A stretch of 64,000 nucleotides of DNA from JBLNDJ01 sp050261515 (lineage in GTDB: Bacteria > Acidobacteriota > Terriglobia > Bryobacterales > Bryobacteraceae). Positions 43,471 through 52,141 of this stretch are shown here, in pieces. Both the position numbers and the translations under genes were made by a program. The notes under the pieces are model-generated. The model saw nothing but the letters and a program-made list of their open reading frames with translations. It had not been told where the DNA came from and did no database searches. Numbering within the stretch: the stretch's first letter is position 1; every line of letters begins with the position of its first letter. The stretch lies in contig JBLNDJ010000038.1 of NCBI GenBank assembly GCA_050261515.1, positions 1-64,000 on the forward strand, in the 5' to 3' direction.

Positions 43471-45374
43471 CGTCCGGCACACAGCTCTCAGGCGCGCTCG
43501 CGGAGCGCGCGATGGAGGCGGCCCGCCGCGCGGCCTCTTCCCTTCTCCGCAAGCAGGACCCGGACGGCTGCTGGCGCGCGGAACTCACCGCCGATTCCAC
43601 GCTCGAATCCGACTACATTCTGCTCGAGCTCTGGCTGCATCCGCCCGAGAACGGCGTATGGGATCCGCCTTCGCGGGAGCGCGTGGCGCGGGCCGTCGAG
43701 GCGATTCTCTCGCGGCAGCTTCCCGACGGCGGCTTCAACATCTACCCCGGCGGCCCGGCCGACGTGAGCGCCACAGTGAAGGCGTACTTCGCCCTGAAAG
43801 TGGCGGGCGTCGCGGCGTCCGATCCGCGAATGGCGCGCGCGCGGGAACGCGTGCTCGCCCTCGGCGGAATCCAGCGGGCCAACAGCTACGTCAAGATCAA
43901 CCTGAGCCTGTTCGGCCTGTATCCGCGGCGCGATTGCCCCACGGTGCCGCCCGAAATCGCGCTCGCACCCGGAAAATTCCTTTACCGGATGTCTTCGTGG
44001 ACGCGCGCGATCGTGGTGCCTCTGGCGATCATCCAGGCGCACGACCCGGCGCGGCCCGTCCCGGCGGGTTTCACGCTGCGCGAGCTGTTCAAGCCGGGCG
44101 TGCCCACGGCGCTCGAACGCAAGGAAAAGCTTCTCTCCTGGAGCAACTTCTTTTTCGCGGCCGATCGCTTCCTGAAATCCTGGGAGCGGCGCGGAAGCGG
44201 GCGGCTCAGACGCAAAGCGATCCGCGCGTGCGAAAGCTGGATGCTCGAACACATGCGCCGCTCCGACGGACTCGGCGCCATCTATCCGCCGATGATGTAC
44301 AGCATCATGGCGCTCGAGCTGCTCGGCTACCCGCCCGATCATCCGGACCGCCGCGAGGCCGAGAGCCAGTTCGAGCGGCTGCTGGTGGACGACGGCCGCC
44401 GGTTCTTTTTCCAGCCCTGTTTTTCGGCGGTGTGGGACACGGCGATCGCGGCATTCGCGCTCGGGGAGGCCGGCGAGACTGCCAGTCTCGCGAGCGCGGC
44501 CGAGTGGCTGCTCTCGAAGGAAGTCCGCAGCAAGGGCGACTGGAGCGTCATGCGGCCCACGCTCGAGCCCTCGGGCTGGTACTTCGAATTCGCCAACGAA
44601 TTCTATCCCGACATCGACGACACGGCGATGGTGCTGCTCGCGCTCGGGCACGCCCGGCCGGAGGGCTTCGATGCGAAGGGGCGCGCAATTGCGTGGCTTC
44701 TCGGCATGCAGTCGCGCAACGGCGGTTGGGCCGCCTTCGACGCCGACAACGACTGGACCCCGCTCAGCTACATGCCCTTCGCCGACCACAACGCAATGCT
44801 CGATCCGGCCTGTCCGGACATCACCGGCCGCGTGCTCGAAGCGCTGTGCACCGTGGGCGGGCTGACGCGGGAGCATACGGCCGTGAAGCGCGGCATCGAA
44901 TACCTCATGCGCTCGCAGGAGGCCGACGGAAGCTGGTACGGCCGGTGGGGCGTCGACTACATCTACGGCACGTTCCTGGCGCTGCGCGGGCTGCGCGCGG
45001 CCGGCGTGAGCGACCGCGAGGCGGCCGTGCTGCGCGCCGGCGAGTGGCTGCGCGCCATCCAGAACGCCGACGGCGGCTGGGGCGAGAGCTGCGCCAGCTA
45101 CGAGAATGAAACCTACACGCCCGCCCCGAGCACGCCGTCCCAGACCGCGTGGGCGGTGCTCGGGCTGCTCGCCGGCGGCGACACGGCCAGCTCGAGCGTG
45201 CAACAGGGAATCGGGTACCTGCTCAACCAGCAGCTCCCGGACGGCGGCTGGGACGAGCGCCAGGCCACCGGCACCGGGTTCCCGAGAGTTTTTTATCTGA
45301 CTTACCACCTGTACCGCCACGCCTTTCCGCTCATGGCGCTCGCGGAGTATGCGAAGACAGGGGCCCAACTATGA
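43467..45374 (+). CDS. shc: Squalene-hopene cyclase
   Basis: This enzyme cyclises squalene to hopene/hopanol at the membrane. It has 635 residues, full length. The catalytic protonating motif DxDD is DIDD at residues 382-385 (YPDIDDTAMV). QW repeats are numerous, for example DGGFNIYPGG, NGGWAAFDADNDW, DGSWYGRWGVDYIYGT, DGGWGESCASY and DGGWDE. It overlaps ispH by 4 nt at the start and hpnH at the end (ATGA). Confidence 0.97.
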   Translation: MTSGTQLSGALAERAMEAARRAASSLLRKQDPDGCWRAELTADSTLESDYILLELWLHPPENGVWDPPSRERVARAVEAILSRQLPDGGFNIYPGGPADVSATVKAYFALKVAGVAASDPRMARARERVLALGGIQRANSYVKINLSLFGLYPRRDCPTVPPEIALAPGKFLYRMSSWTRAIVVPLAIIQAHDPARPVPAGFTLRELFKPGVPTALERKEKLLSWSNFFFAADRFLKSWERRGSGRLRRKAIRACESWMLEHMRRSDGLGAIYPPMMYSIMALELLGYPPDHPDRREAESQFERLLVDDGRRFFFQPCFSAVWDTAIAAFALGEAGETASLASAAEWLLSKEVRSKGDWSVMRPTLEPSGWYFEFANEFYPDIDDTAMVLLALGHARPEGFDAKGRAIAWLLGMQSRNGGWAAFDADNDWTPLSYMPFADHNAMLDPACPDITGRVLEALCTVGGLTREHTAVKRGIEYLMRSQEADGSWYGRWGVDYIYGTFLALRGLRAAGVSDREAAVLRAGEWLRAIQNADGGWGESCASYENETYTPAPSTPSQTAWAVLGLLAGGDTASSSVQQGIGYLLNQQLPDGGWDERQATGTGFPRVFYLTYHLYRHAFPLMALAEYAKTGAQL

Positions 45375-46486
45375 GATTTCCGCTGTCGATGACGGCCGGC
45401 ATGGCCGGCTACATTTTCCGCAACAAGATGCGGCCGCGTCCGGAGTGGCAAAAGAATCTCGCGCCCAAGGACGACGGCTCGAATCCATTTCGCATCGTGC
45501 AACAGCATCAGCACCACAACGGCGCGAGCGCGTCGCATCACCCGATGATCGGCAAGCGCTTCCCGCTGGTCCTGATGCTCGAGCCGCTGCACGCCTGCAA
45601 TCTCACGTGCACGGGCTGCGGGCGTATCCGCGAGTACGAAACGTCGATTTCCCAGCGGCTGACGCTCGAGCAGTGCCTGAACGCGGTGGATGAGTGCGGC
45701 GCGCCGATCGTCTCCATCTGCGGCGGCGAACCGCTGCTCTACCCCGAGATCGGAGCGCTCGTCGCCGGCGCGCTCGCGCGCGGCCGGCACATCTACCTGT
45801 GCACGAATGCGATGATGCTCGTCAAAAAGCTCGGCGAGTTCAAGCCCGATCCGCGCTTCTTCATCAACGTCCACCTGGACGGGCTCGAAGAAACGCACGA
45901 CCTCTGCGTCGAGCGCAAAGGCGTTTTCAAGGTAGCGATCGAAGCGATCCAGGCGGCCAAGGCGGCGGGGTTCAAGGTCTGCACCAACACCACCGTCTAC
46001 AAGGAAACCGACATGGACGAGATCGAGCGGCTGTTCGAGTATCTCGAGCAGTTCGATCTCGACGGGCACATGCTGTCGCCGGGATACGGCTACTCGGCGG
46101 TCGATGACCGCGAGATCTTCCTCACCCGCGATGACGTGCACGAAAAATTCGCCCGCATCGACCGGATTGCGAAGCGGTTCAAGCTGAACAGCACGCCGAC
46201 TTACGTGGACTTTCTCAAGGGAGACCGCGAGCTGCCTTGCACCGCCTGGGGCAACCCGACTTACAACATCAAGGGGTGGAAGGGACCCTGCTACCTGATC
46301 ACGGACGCGCACTATCCGACGTTCGAAGAACTCATGACGAAGACGCCGTGGGAGAGCTACGGTCATGGCAACGACCCGCGATGCGAGCACTGCATGGTGC
46401 ATTGCGGCTACGAGCCCTCGGCCGCGCTGGGCATCAACGCGCGGCCCGGCGACAGCCTGAAACTGTTGAAGTGGGCGGTCAGATAA
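45371..46486 (+). CDS. hpnH: Adenosyl-hopene transferase HpnH (radical SAM)
   Basis: HpnH couples 5'-deoxyadenosine to diploptene to start the C35 hopanoid side chain. It has 371 residues from ATG 45371, which overlaps the shc stop. The radical SAM cluster motif CNLTCTGC (CxxxCxxC, about residues 76-83) is followed by SICGGEPLLYPEI. The N-terminal RFPLSMTAGMAGYIFRNKM and the C-terminal Cys pair RCEHCMVHCGYEP are characteristic of HpnH. Confidence 0.95.
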   Translation: MRFPLSMTAGMAGYIFRNKMRPRPEWQKNLAPKDDGSNPFRIVQQHQHHNGASASHHPMIGKRFPLVLMLEPLHACNLTCTGCGRIREYETSISQRLTLEQCLNAVDECGAPIVSICGGEPLLYPEIGALVAGALARGRHIYLCTNAMMLVKKLGEFKPDPRFFINVHLDGLEETHDLCVERKGVFKVAIEAIQAAKAAGFKVCTNTTVYKETDMDEIERLFEYLEQFDLDGHMLSPGYGYSAVDDREIFLTRDDVHEKFARIDRIAKRFKLNSTPTYVDFLKGDRELPCTAWGNPTYNIKGWKGPCYLITDAHYPTFEELMTKTPWESYGHGNDPRCEHCMVHCGYEPSAALGINARPGDSLKLLKWAVR

Positions 46487-46490
46487 ACGC

Positions 46491-47468
46491 TTGAAACCTG
46501 TCCTCGTAACGGGCGCCAGCGGGTTTGTGGGTTGGCACGTCGCCCGTATGCTTTTGGAACGCGGGGAACGTGTGCGCGCGCTCCTGCGTAGTACCAGCAA
46601 GCTGCGGGAACTCGATGGCGTCGAACCCACAACCGGCGATCTGCGTGATGCGGCCTCACTCGAACGCGCCGTCGCAGGCTGCGGCGTCGTCTATCACGTC
46701 GCGGCTGATTACCGCCTCTGGGCCCCTGAGCCGCGCGCGATGTACGAATCGAACGTGGACGGCACGCGCAACCTGCTCGAAGCCGCGCGTAAAGCGGGCG
46801 TCGAGCGAGTGGTCTACACAAGCACCGTCGGCTGCATCGGCACGCCTCAGAAGGGCGAGGGCGACGAATCGACGCCTGTGGCGCTCGACGACATGCACGG
46901 CCCCTACAAGCGCTCGAAGTTCCTTGCCGAGCAAGCCGCGCTCGAGTTCGCCCGCGCGGGGTTCCCGGTCGTGATCGTGAACCCGACCGCGCCCGTCGGA
47001 GACCGCGATTTCCGCCCCACCCCGACCGGCAAAATCATTCTCGATTTCCTGAAGGGCGCGATGCCGGCCTACATCGAAACCGGCCTGAATCTCGTGGACG
47101 TGCGCGATGTGGCGGCGGGCCAGTTGCTCGCCTGCGAGCGCGGCAGGCCCGGGGAGCGCTACATCCTCGGCCGTGAGAACATGACGCTCGCGGAGATTTT
47201 TGCGAGACTGGAGCGGATCAGTGGCGTGAAGGCTCCGGCGCGGCGCATCCCGTACGCGCTCGCCTATGCGGTGGGATTGGCGACCACGGGATGGGCCGGC
47301 CTGACGGGCCGGGAGCCCAAAGCGCCGCTCGACGCCGTCCGCATGGCGCGGACGAAGAAGTGGGTGTCCCACGCCAGGGCGGCGCGGGCATTGGGTTATG
47401 CGCCGGGCCCGGTGGACGATGCGCTCCGGCGCGCGGTGGATTGGTTCCGCACAAATGGATACTGCTGA
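46491..47468 (+). CDS. hpnA: Hopanoid-associated sugar epimerase HpnA
   Basis: This is an extended short-chain dehydrogenase of 325 residues with a TTG start. The NAD loop is VTGASGFVGWHVA, and the active-site pair is Tyr-x-x-x-Lys in GPYKRSKFLAEQA with Ser in VYTSTVG. The middle and end (IVNPTAPVGDRD, ERYILGRENMTLAEI, WVSHARAARALGY) match HpnA. The chemistry of HpnA in hopanoid synthesis is not settled. It starts 4 nt after hpnH, and hpnG begins within its last codons. Confidence 0.92.
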   Translation: MKPVLVTGASGFVGWHVARMLLERGERVRALLRSTSKLRELDGVEPTTGDLRDAASLERAVAGCGVVYHVAADYRLWAPEPRAMYESNVDGTRNLLEAARKAGVERVVYTSTVGCIGTPQKGEGDESTPVALDDMHGPYKRSKFLAEQAALEFARAGFPVVIVNPTAPVGDRDFRPTPTGKIILDFLKGAMPAYIETGLNLVDVRDVAAGQLLACERGRPGERYILGRENMTLAEIFARLERISGVKAPARRIPYALAYAVGLATTGWAGLTGREPKAPLDAVRMARTKKWVSHARAARALGYAPGPVDDALRRAVDWFRTNGYC

Positions 47469-48171
47469 CGCCTGCAAGCTGTTGCTGGTGGCCGCCGAGC
47501 CGCGCGAACTCGGCGGCGTCGCACGCCGCGCGAAGGCCGTCAGGCGCCTGCGCTGGCCCGTGGCGTGGGCGCGGCGCGCGAAGCTCAACGGGAATGCGGT
47601 CGTGCTGGTGGCGAACGGCCCCGGGCCGGAACTGGCCGCCGCGGCCGCGCGCGCGGCGCTCGAACGCTGCCGTCCGGAGGCCGTCGTCAGCGCCGGCTAC
47701 TGCGCCGCGCTCGATCCGGAATACGCGGCAGGCGAGGTCTTCGTGGCCCTGCGAGTCGAGGCGGGCGGGACGACGTACGCCGGCGCGGTCCCACACACGG
47801 ACGGGCGCTTCTTTCGCACCGGAACGCTCGTGTCCTCCGGCCGCGTGATCGGCACCGTCAAGGAAAAAGCGAAGCTGCGCGCCGCGGGCGCCTCGGCTGC
47901 GGAAATGGAAGCGGGCGCGGTCGCGCTCGAGGCGTGCCGCAACGGCCTGCCTTTTTTCTGCATCCGTACGATTCTGGACCGCGCACAGGAAAGTTTCACT
48001 CTCGATTTCAATTCTTTGCGGGACGCGGAAGGACGTTTTGACCGCGCCGCGATTCTGAGAGCCGCTTTGAAGCGGCCGTTTGCGGGCGTGCCGGAACTGC
48101 TGAGGCTGGAACGGCGGGGACGGATCGCGAGCCGCGCACTTGGGGAATTTATTGGAAACTGCCAATTTTAG
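47455..48171 (+). CDS. hpnG: Hopanoid-associated nucleoside phosphorylase HpnG
   Basis: HpnG removes adenine from adenosylhopane to give (phospho)ribosylhopane. It has 238 residues from ATG 47455, which overlaps the end of hpnA by 14 nt. Phosphorylase features are VLVANGPGPELAAA, VVSAGYCAALDPEY and the EMEAGAVALEACR block with the substrate Glu, followed by FFCIRTILDRAQE. The fold is a PNP/UDP phosphorylase. Its product is the presumed substrate for the neighbouring dehydrogenases. Confidence 0.88.
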   Translation: MDTADACKLLLVAAEPRELGGVARRAKAVRRLRWPVAWARRAKLNGNAVVLVANGPGPELAAAAARAALERCRPEAVVSAGYCAALDPEYAAGEVFVALRVEAGGTTYAGAVPHTDGRFFRTGTLVSSGRVIGTVKEKAKLRAAGASAAEMEAGAVALEACRNGLPFFCIRTILDRAQESFTLDFNSLRDAEGRFDRAAILRAALKRPFAGVPELLRLERRGRIASRALGEFIGNCQF

Positions 48172-48184
48172 CGTGCCCGCGGCC

Positions 48185-49234
48185 ATGTTCGCCGCGGTTT
48201 ACCGGGGCAACAGCTCGATCGGGATCGAAGAGGTCCCCGTGCCGGAGATCGGCCCGGGCGAGCTGCTCGTGCGCGTTGAGGCGTGCGGAATCTGCCACAC
48301 GGATCTGAAAAAAGTCGAGCACAACCTGCTGCCGCCACCCCGGATTTTCGGGCACGAAACGGCGGGCGTGGTGGCGAAAACCGGCGGCGGAACCGAATTC
48401 AAAGTCGGAGACCGCGTCATCGCCTTCCACCACGTGCCCTGCGGCGAGTGCTTCTACTGCGAGCGTAAGCTCTACGCGCAGTGCTCCGTGTACAAGAAAG
48501 TCGGGGTCACGGCGGGCTTCGAGCCAGCCGGCGGCGGCTTCTCGCAGTACGTCCGGGTGATGGACTGGATCGTCAAACGAGGTGTCGAGAAATTCGGCTG
48601 CGAGGTGCCTTTCACAAGGGCCTGCCTGGTCGAGCCGGTGAACACCTGCCACAAGGCCGTGGCGCTGCTCGCCCCACAGCCGGAAGAAACCGCGTTAATC
48701 TTGGGACAGGGGCCTATCGGGCTGGTTTTTACCATGCTCCTGCGGCGGACCGGTGCGAGGGTGCTCGCGACCGACACGATTCGCCGCAGGCTCGACCTGG
48801 CTCTACGTTTCGGAGCCGGGGAGGCGTGGGACCCTCGTCTGACAGGGGTCGAACGGGAAGTCAAAAAGCGGACCGGGGGCCGTGGAGCCGACCTGGTGAT
48901 CGTAGCGGCCAGCGTGCCGGGAATCGTCGAACAGGCGGTCCGGTCGTCACGGCCGGGTGGTCGTATCTTGTTGTTTGCCCAAACTTCCCACCAGGAACGT
49001 GTAGAATTATCAGGAGCGGACATTTGTGTCGGGGAAAGGACTCTGTTGGGCTGTTATAGCGCGTCGGTGGACCTTCAAAGGGAATCGGCTCGCTTAGTGT
49101 TTGGCGGCGAACTGCCGGTGGAAGACCTGGTTTCGCACCGTCTGCCGCTCGACCAAATCAGCTCCGGTATCGAACTTGCACTACATCCGGATGAGCAGTC
49201 GTTGAAGATCGTCGTTGAACCACAAGCCCGGTAG
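48185..49234 (+). CDS. Zinc-dependent medium-chain dehydrogenase (polyol type) 1
   Basis: This 349-residue MDR-superfamily enzyme lies inside the hopanoid operon. Catalytic zinc ligands are Cys in ACGICHTD, His-Glu in FGHETAG and Glu in LVEPVNTC. The structural zinc lobe has four Cys in CGECFYCERKLYAQC. The Rossmann loop is LGQGPIGLVF. The layout matches sorbitol/threonine dehydrogenases. It starts 14 nt after hpnG. I infer that it or its neighbour reduces the ribosyl aldehyde of ribosylhopane to the tetrol; this is unproven. A GTG at 48173 is another possible start. Confidence 0.85.
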   Translation: MFAAVYRGNSSIGIEEVPVPEIGPGELLVRVEACGICHTDLKKVEHNLLPPPRIFGHETAGVVAKTGGGTEFKVGDRVIAFHHVPCGECFYCERKLYAQCSVYKKVGVTAGFEPAGGGFSQYVRVMDWIVKRGVEKFGCEVPFTRACLVEPVNTCHKAVALLAPQPEETALILGQGPIGLVFTMLLRRTGARVLATDTIRRRLDLALRFGAGEAWDPRLTGVEREVKKRTGGRGADLVIVAASVPGIVEQAVRSSRPGGRILLFAQTSHQERVELSGADICVGERTLLGCYSASVDLQRESARLVFGGELPVEDLVSHRLPLDQISSGIELALHPDEQSLKIVVEPQAR

Positions 49235-49275
49235 TTGCGATGCACCCGGTGGGTGGTTACGAGGAGATTTGCACA

Positions 49276-50316
49276 GTGAACACGCAGATGCTGGCTGCCG
49301 TACTTTACGGGAAAGAAAATCTACAAGTTGAACCGGTAGCCGTTCCGCAGATTGGTGAGGAGGATGTCCTTGTCCGCGTGAAGGCCGCGCTGACTTGCGG
49401 TACGGATGTAAAAGTCTTCAGGCGCGGCTATCATGCGCGCATGATCATCCCTCCGGCGGTGTTCGGCCACGAACTGGCCGGCGACATTGTTCAAACCGGA
49501 TCGCGGGTGAAGAAATTCCGGACGGGCATGCGCGTCGTCGCCGCCAATTCGGCTCCCTGCCTGGAGTGCTTCTATTGCAAGAAAGGGCTCGAAAACCTCT
49601 GCGAAGATCTGCTGTTCAATAACGGGGCGTACGCCGAATTCATCCGCATTCCCGGGCGCATCGTGGAGCGCAATCTCTACGAGATCCCGGCGGAAATGAC
49701 TTACCCGGACGCGGCGCTGGTCGAGCCGCTGGCGTGCGTGCTCAAAGGCGTCGAGGATAGCGGCCTTAAGGCTGGCGACAGCGTGGCGGTGATCGGCCTG
49801 GGGCCGATCGGGCTGATGTTCGTGCGGCTCGCCAAGGCCGCGGGCGCCCGTGTGATCGCGCTCGGCCGCAGGCAGACGCAGCTCGAGCGCGCCGAGATGC
49901 TCGGGGCCGACGAGCTGATTTCGACCACCCAGATGGAGAACCCGGTGGCGGCCGTGCGGGCGCTCACCGGCGGGCGCGGCGCCGACGTCGCGATCGAAGC
50001 CGTCGGCAAGCCCCACACGTGGGAGCTGTGCGTGCGCATGGTCCGCAAAGGCGGAACGGTCAACTTCTTCGGCGGCTGCCCCTCGGACAGCCGTGTGGCG
50101 CTCGAGACTTCGCTGCTGCATTACTCCGAGATCAGTTGCCGCGCGAGCTTCCATCACACCCCGGCGCTGATTCAGAAGGCGCTGAAACTGGTCAGGGACC
50201 GCGTGATCACCTCGAGCGATTTCGTCAACCGCCAGGAGCCGCTGACGAACCTGCTCGCCGTGATGCGGCACCTGATGAGCCACAACGGGCATCTCAAGAC
50301 GGCGATTATTCCGTAA
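49276..50316 (+). CDS. Zinc-dependent medium-chain dehydrogenase (polyol type) 2
   Basis: This 346-residue MDR-superfamily enzyme starts at GTG 49276, chosen because GAGGAG lies 9 nt upstream. Zinc ligands are Cys in LTCGTDVKVF, His-Glu in FGHELAGDI and Glu in LVEPLACV. The structural lobe has CLECFYCKKGLENLC. The nucleotide loop is IGLGPIGLMF. It is a diverged paralogue of the preceding gene with the same architecture. Together they could form a heteromeric or two-step oxidoreductase pair in hopanoid side-chain tailoring, which is inference from position. Confidence 0.86.
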   Translation: MNTQMLAAVLYGKENLQVEPVAVPQIGEEDVLVRVKAALTCGTDVKVFRRGYHARMIIPPAVFGHELAGDIVQTGSRVKKFRTGMRVVAANSAPCLECFYCKKGLENLCEDLLFNNGAYAEFIRIPGRIVERNLYEIPAEMTYPDAALVEPLACVLKGVEDSGLKAGDSVAVIGLGPIGLMFVRLAKAAGARVIALGRRQTQLERAEMLGADELISTTQMENPVAAVRALTGGRGADVAIEAVGKPHTWELCVRMVRKGGTVNFFGGCPSDSRVALETSLLHYSEISCRASFHHTPALIQKALKLVRDRVITSSDFVNRQEPLTNLLAVMRHLMSHNGHLKTAIIP

Positions 50317-50318
50317 GA

Positions 50319-50355
50319 ATCCACCGCAGAAACGCAGAGGACGCAGAGAAACCGA
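50319..50355. repeat. Short dispersed-type repeat upstream of hpnC
   Basis: The stretch CACCGCAGAAACGCAGAGG followed by ACGCAGAGAAACC contains a repeated ACGCAGAG unit, a motif common in intergenic spacers of many bacteria. It lies between the second dehydrogenase and hpnC and lacks an obvious inverted partner here. Confidence 0.5.
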
Positions 50356-50369
50356 CAAGCCGAACTTGG

Positions 50370-51296
50370 ATGAGCTCCGAAAGGTTTCTGGCGCCTGCGG
50401 AGTTCGTCAAGTCTCCGGAGGCGCTCGCAAAAACGTACGCCCCGGCCCAAGCCCGCGAGTACACGCGCTGGCTGGCGACGCATCATTACGAGAACTTTCA
50501 CGTCGTCACGTTTCTGCTGCCGCGCGAGCTGCGGCAGGATTTTTACAACGTGTATGCGTTCTGCCGTTGGGCGGACGACCTGGGCGACGAAATCGGAGAC
50601 ACGCGCGAGAGCCTGCGGCTGCTCGAATGGTGGCGGGGCGAGCTCGACGCGATGTATCGCGGCACAGCGAAGCATCCTGTGTTCGTCGCGCTGTCGGAAA
50701 CAGCGGCGCGGCACGATCTTCCCGTGGAGCCGTTCGAGGACCTGATCCGCGCGTTCGTCCAGGACCAGACCGTGACGCGCTACCTCACCTGGGAGGACGT
50801 GCTCGGGTACTGCCGCTATTCGGCGAATCCGGTCGGGCGGCTGGTGCTCTATCTGTGCGGCTATCGCGATGCGGAGCGGCAGGCGCTGTCAGATGCGACG
50901 TGCTCCGCCTTGCAGCTTGCGAATTTCTGGCAGGACGTTTCGGTGGATCTGAAAAAAGACAGGGTGTATATTCCCCTTGAGGCGATGGAACGGCATGGAT
51001 ACACAGTCGCGGAGCTCGAAGCGGCGAGCGAGACGCCCGCGTTCCGCGCGGTGATGCGCGACGCGGTCGAGCGGGCGCGCGCGCTGTTTCTGAAAGGCCT
51101 GCCGCTCGCGAACATGGTGGACCGGCGCCTCGGCGCCGACCTCGAGCTGTTCAGCCGCGGCGGGCTTCAAATCCTCAGGAAAATCGAGCGCCTGAATTAC
51201 AACGTGCTCCGCCGGCGCCCGCGCATCGGGAAGGCCGAGCGCGCGTGGCTGATGCTCGGGACGCTCGCGCGGCGCTGGGCGGCGAGGGCCGCATGA
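50370..51296 (+). CDS. hpnC: Squalene synthase component HpnC
   Basis: HpnC converts presqualene diphosphate onward in the HpnCDE route to squalene. It has 308 residues from ATG 50370; a longer in-frame opening runs back into the preceding gene and is rejected. The two aspartate-rich motifs are YAFCRWADDLGDE and LANFWQDVSVDLKKDR. The fold is that of phytoene/squalene synthases. Its stop overlaps the start of hpnD (ATGA). hpnE is not in the window. Confidence 0.92.
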   Translation: MSSERFLAPAEFVKSPEALAKTYAPAQAREYTRWLATHHYENFHVVTFLLPRELRQDFYNVYAFCRWADDLGDEIGDTRESLRLLEWWRGELDAMYRGTAKHPVFVALSETAARHDLPVEPFEDLIRAFVQDQTVTRYLTWEDVLGYCRYSANPVGRLVLYLCGYRDAERQALSDATCSALQLANFWQDVSVDLKKDRVYIPLEAMERHGYTVAELEAASETPAFRAVMRDAVERARALFLKGLPLANMVDRRLGADLELFSRGGLQILRKIERLNYNVLRRRPRIGKAERAWLMLGTLARRWAARAA

Positions 51297-52141
51297 CCGC
51301 CGTCGAACGCTCCTACAAGCATTGCCGGCTGATCGCGCGGTCGCGTGCGCGCAATTTTTACTACTCCTTCGTGCTGCTGCCGCGCGAGCAGCGCGACGCC
51401 ATCTGCGCCATCTACGCCTTCATGCGCCGGTGCGACGATTTGAGCGACGATCCCTCCGACGCCTCGCCGCGCGAGGCGATCTACCAGTGGCGGCGCGAGA
51501 TGGAAGCCGCCGTCGAGGGCCGCTTCGGCTCATGCCCCATCTGGCCCGCGTTCCACGACAGCGTCCGGCGTTACAAGATTCCGCGCGAGTATTTCGAGGA
51601 CATGGTCGAAGGCGTGCTCTCGGACCTCGAGCCGCGCCGCATCGCGACCTTCGACGAGCTGTACCGCTACTGCTACCGCGTGGCGAGCGTGGTCGGACTC
51701 ACCGTGATCCACATTTTCGGCTTCCGCGGCCAGGAGGCGCTTCCGCTCGCCGAAAAGTGCGGCATTGCGTTCCAGCTTACGAACATCCTGCGCGATGTGC
51801 GCGAGGATGCCGCGCGCGGCCGCGTCTATCTCCCCGCCGAGGACCTGAAGCGTTTCGGCGTGGACGCGCGCGACCTGGCCGAGGGAAAGCGCTCGGACGA
51901 GTTCGTCGAGCTGATGCAGTTCGAGGCGCGCCGCGCACGGGCGTATTACAAGGAATCCGCGCCGCTGATCGAGATGGTGGATCAGCACAGCCGCTCTTCG
52001 CTGTGGGCGCTGATCGAGATCTACTCGCGGCTGCTCGAGCGCATCGAACACACCAACTACGACGTGCTCGCGCGCCGCGTCGAGCTGCCGGCGCGCGAGA
52101 AGGTCGGGATCATCCTGAAAGCGGCCGTCGGGGCGCGCTAA
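51293..52141 (+). CDS. hpnD: Presqualene diphosphate synthase HpnD
   Basis: HpnD condenses two farnesyl diphosphates to presqualene diphosphate. It has 282 residues from ATG 51293. Aspartate-rich motifs are YAFMRRCDDLSDD and LTNILRDVREDAARGR. The start overlaps the hpnC stop by 4 nt, the final junction of the operon. Its stop overlaps the stop of the convergent radical SAM gene, so no terminator lies between them. Confidence 0.92.
   Translation: MTAVERSYKHCRLIARSRARNFYYSFVLLPREQRDAICAIYAFMRRCDDLSDDPSDASPREAIYQWRREMEAAVEGRFGSCPIWPAFHDSVRRYKIPREYFEDMVEGVLSDLEPRRIATFDELYRYCYRVASVVGLTVIHIFGFRGQEALPLAEKCGIAFQLTNILRDVREDAARGRVYLPAEDLKRFGVDARDLAEGKRSDEFVELMQFEARRARAYYKESAPLIEMVDQHSRSSLWALIEIYSRLLERIEHTNYDVLARRVELPAREKVGIILKAAVGAR

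Noticed and set aside
50019..50369. Longer start for hpnC
   Set aside because: The extension runs antiparallel in sense to nothing but lies within the second dehydrogenase in another frame and reads through the ACGCAGAG repeat. The ATG at 50370 matches HpnC length.
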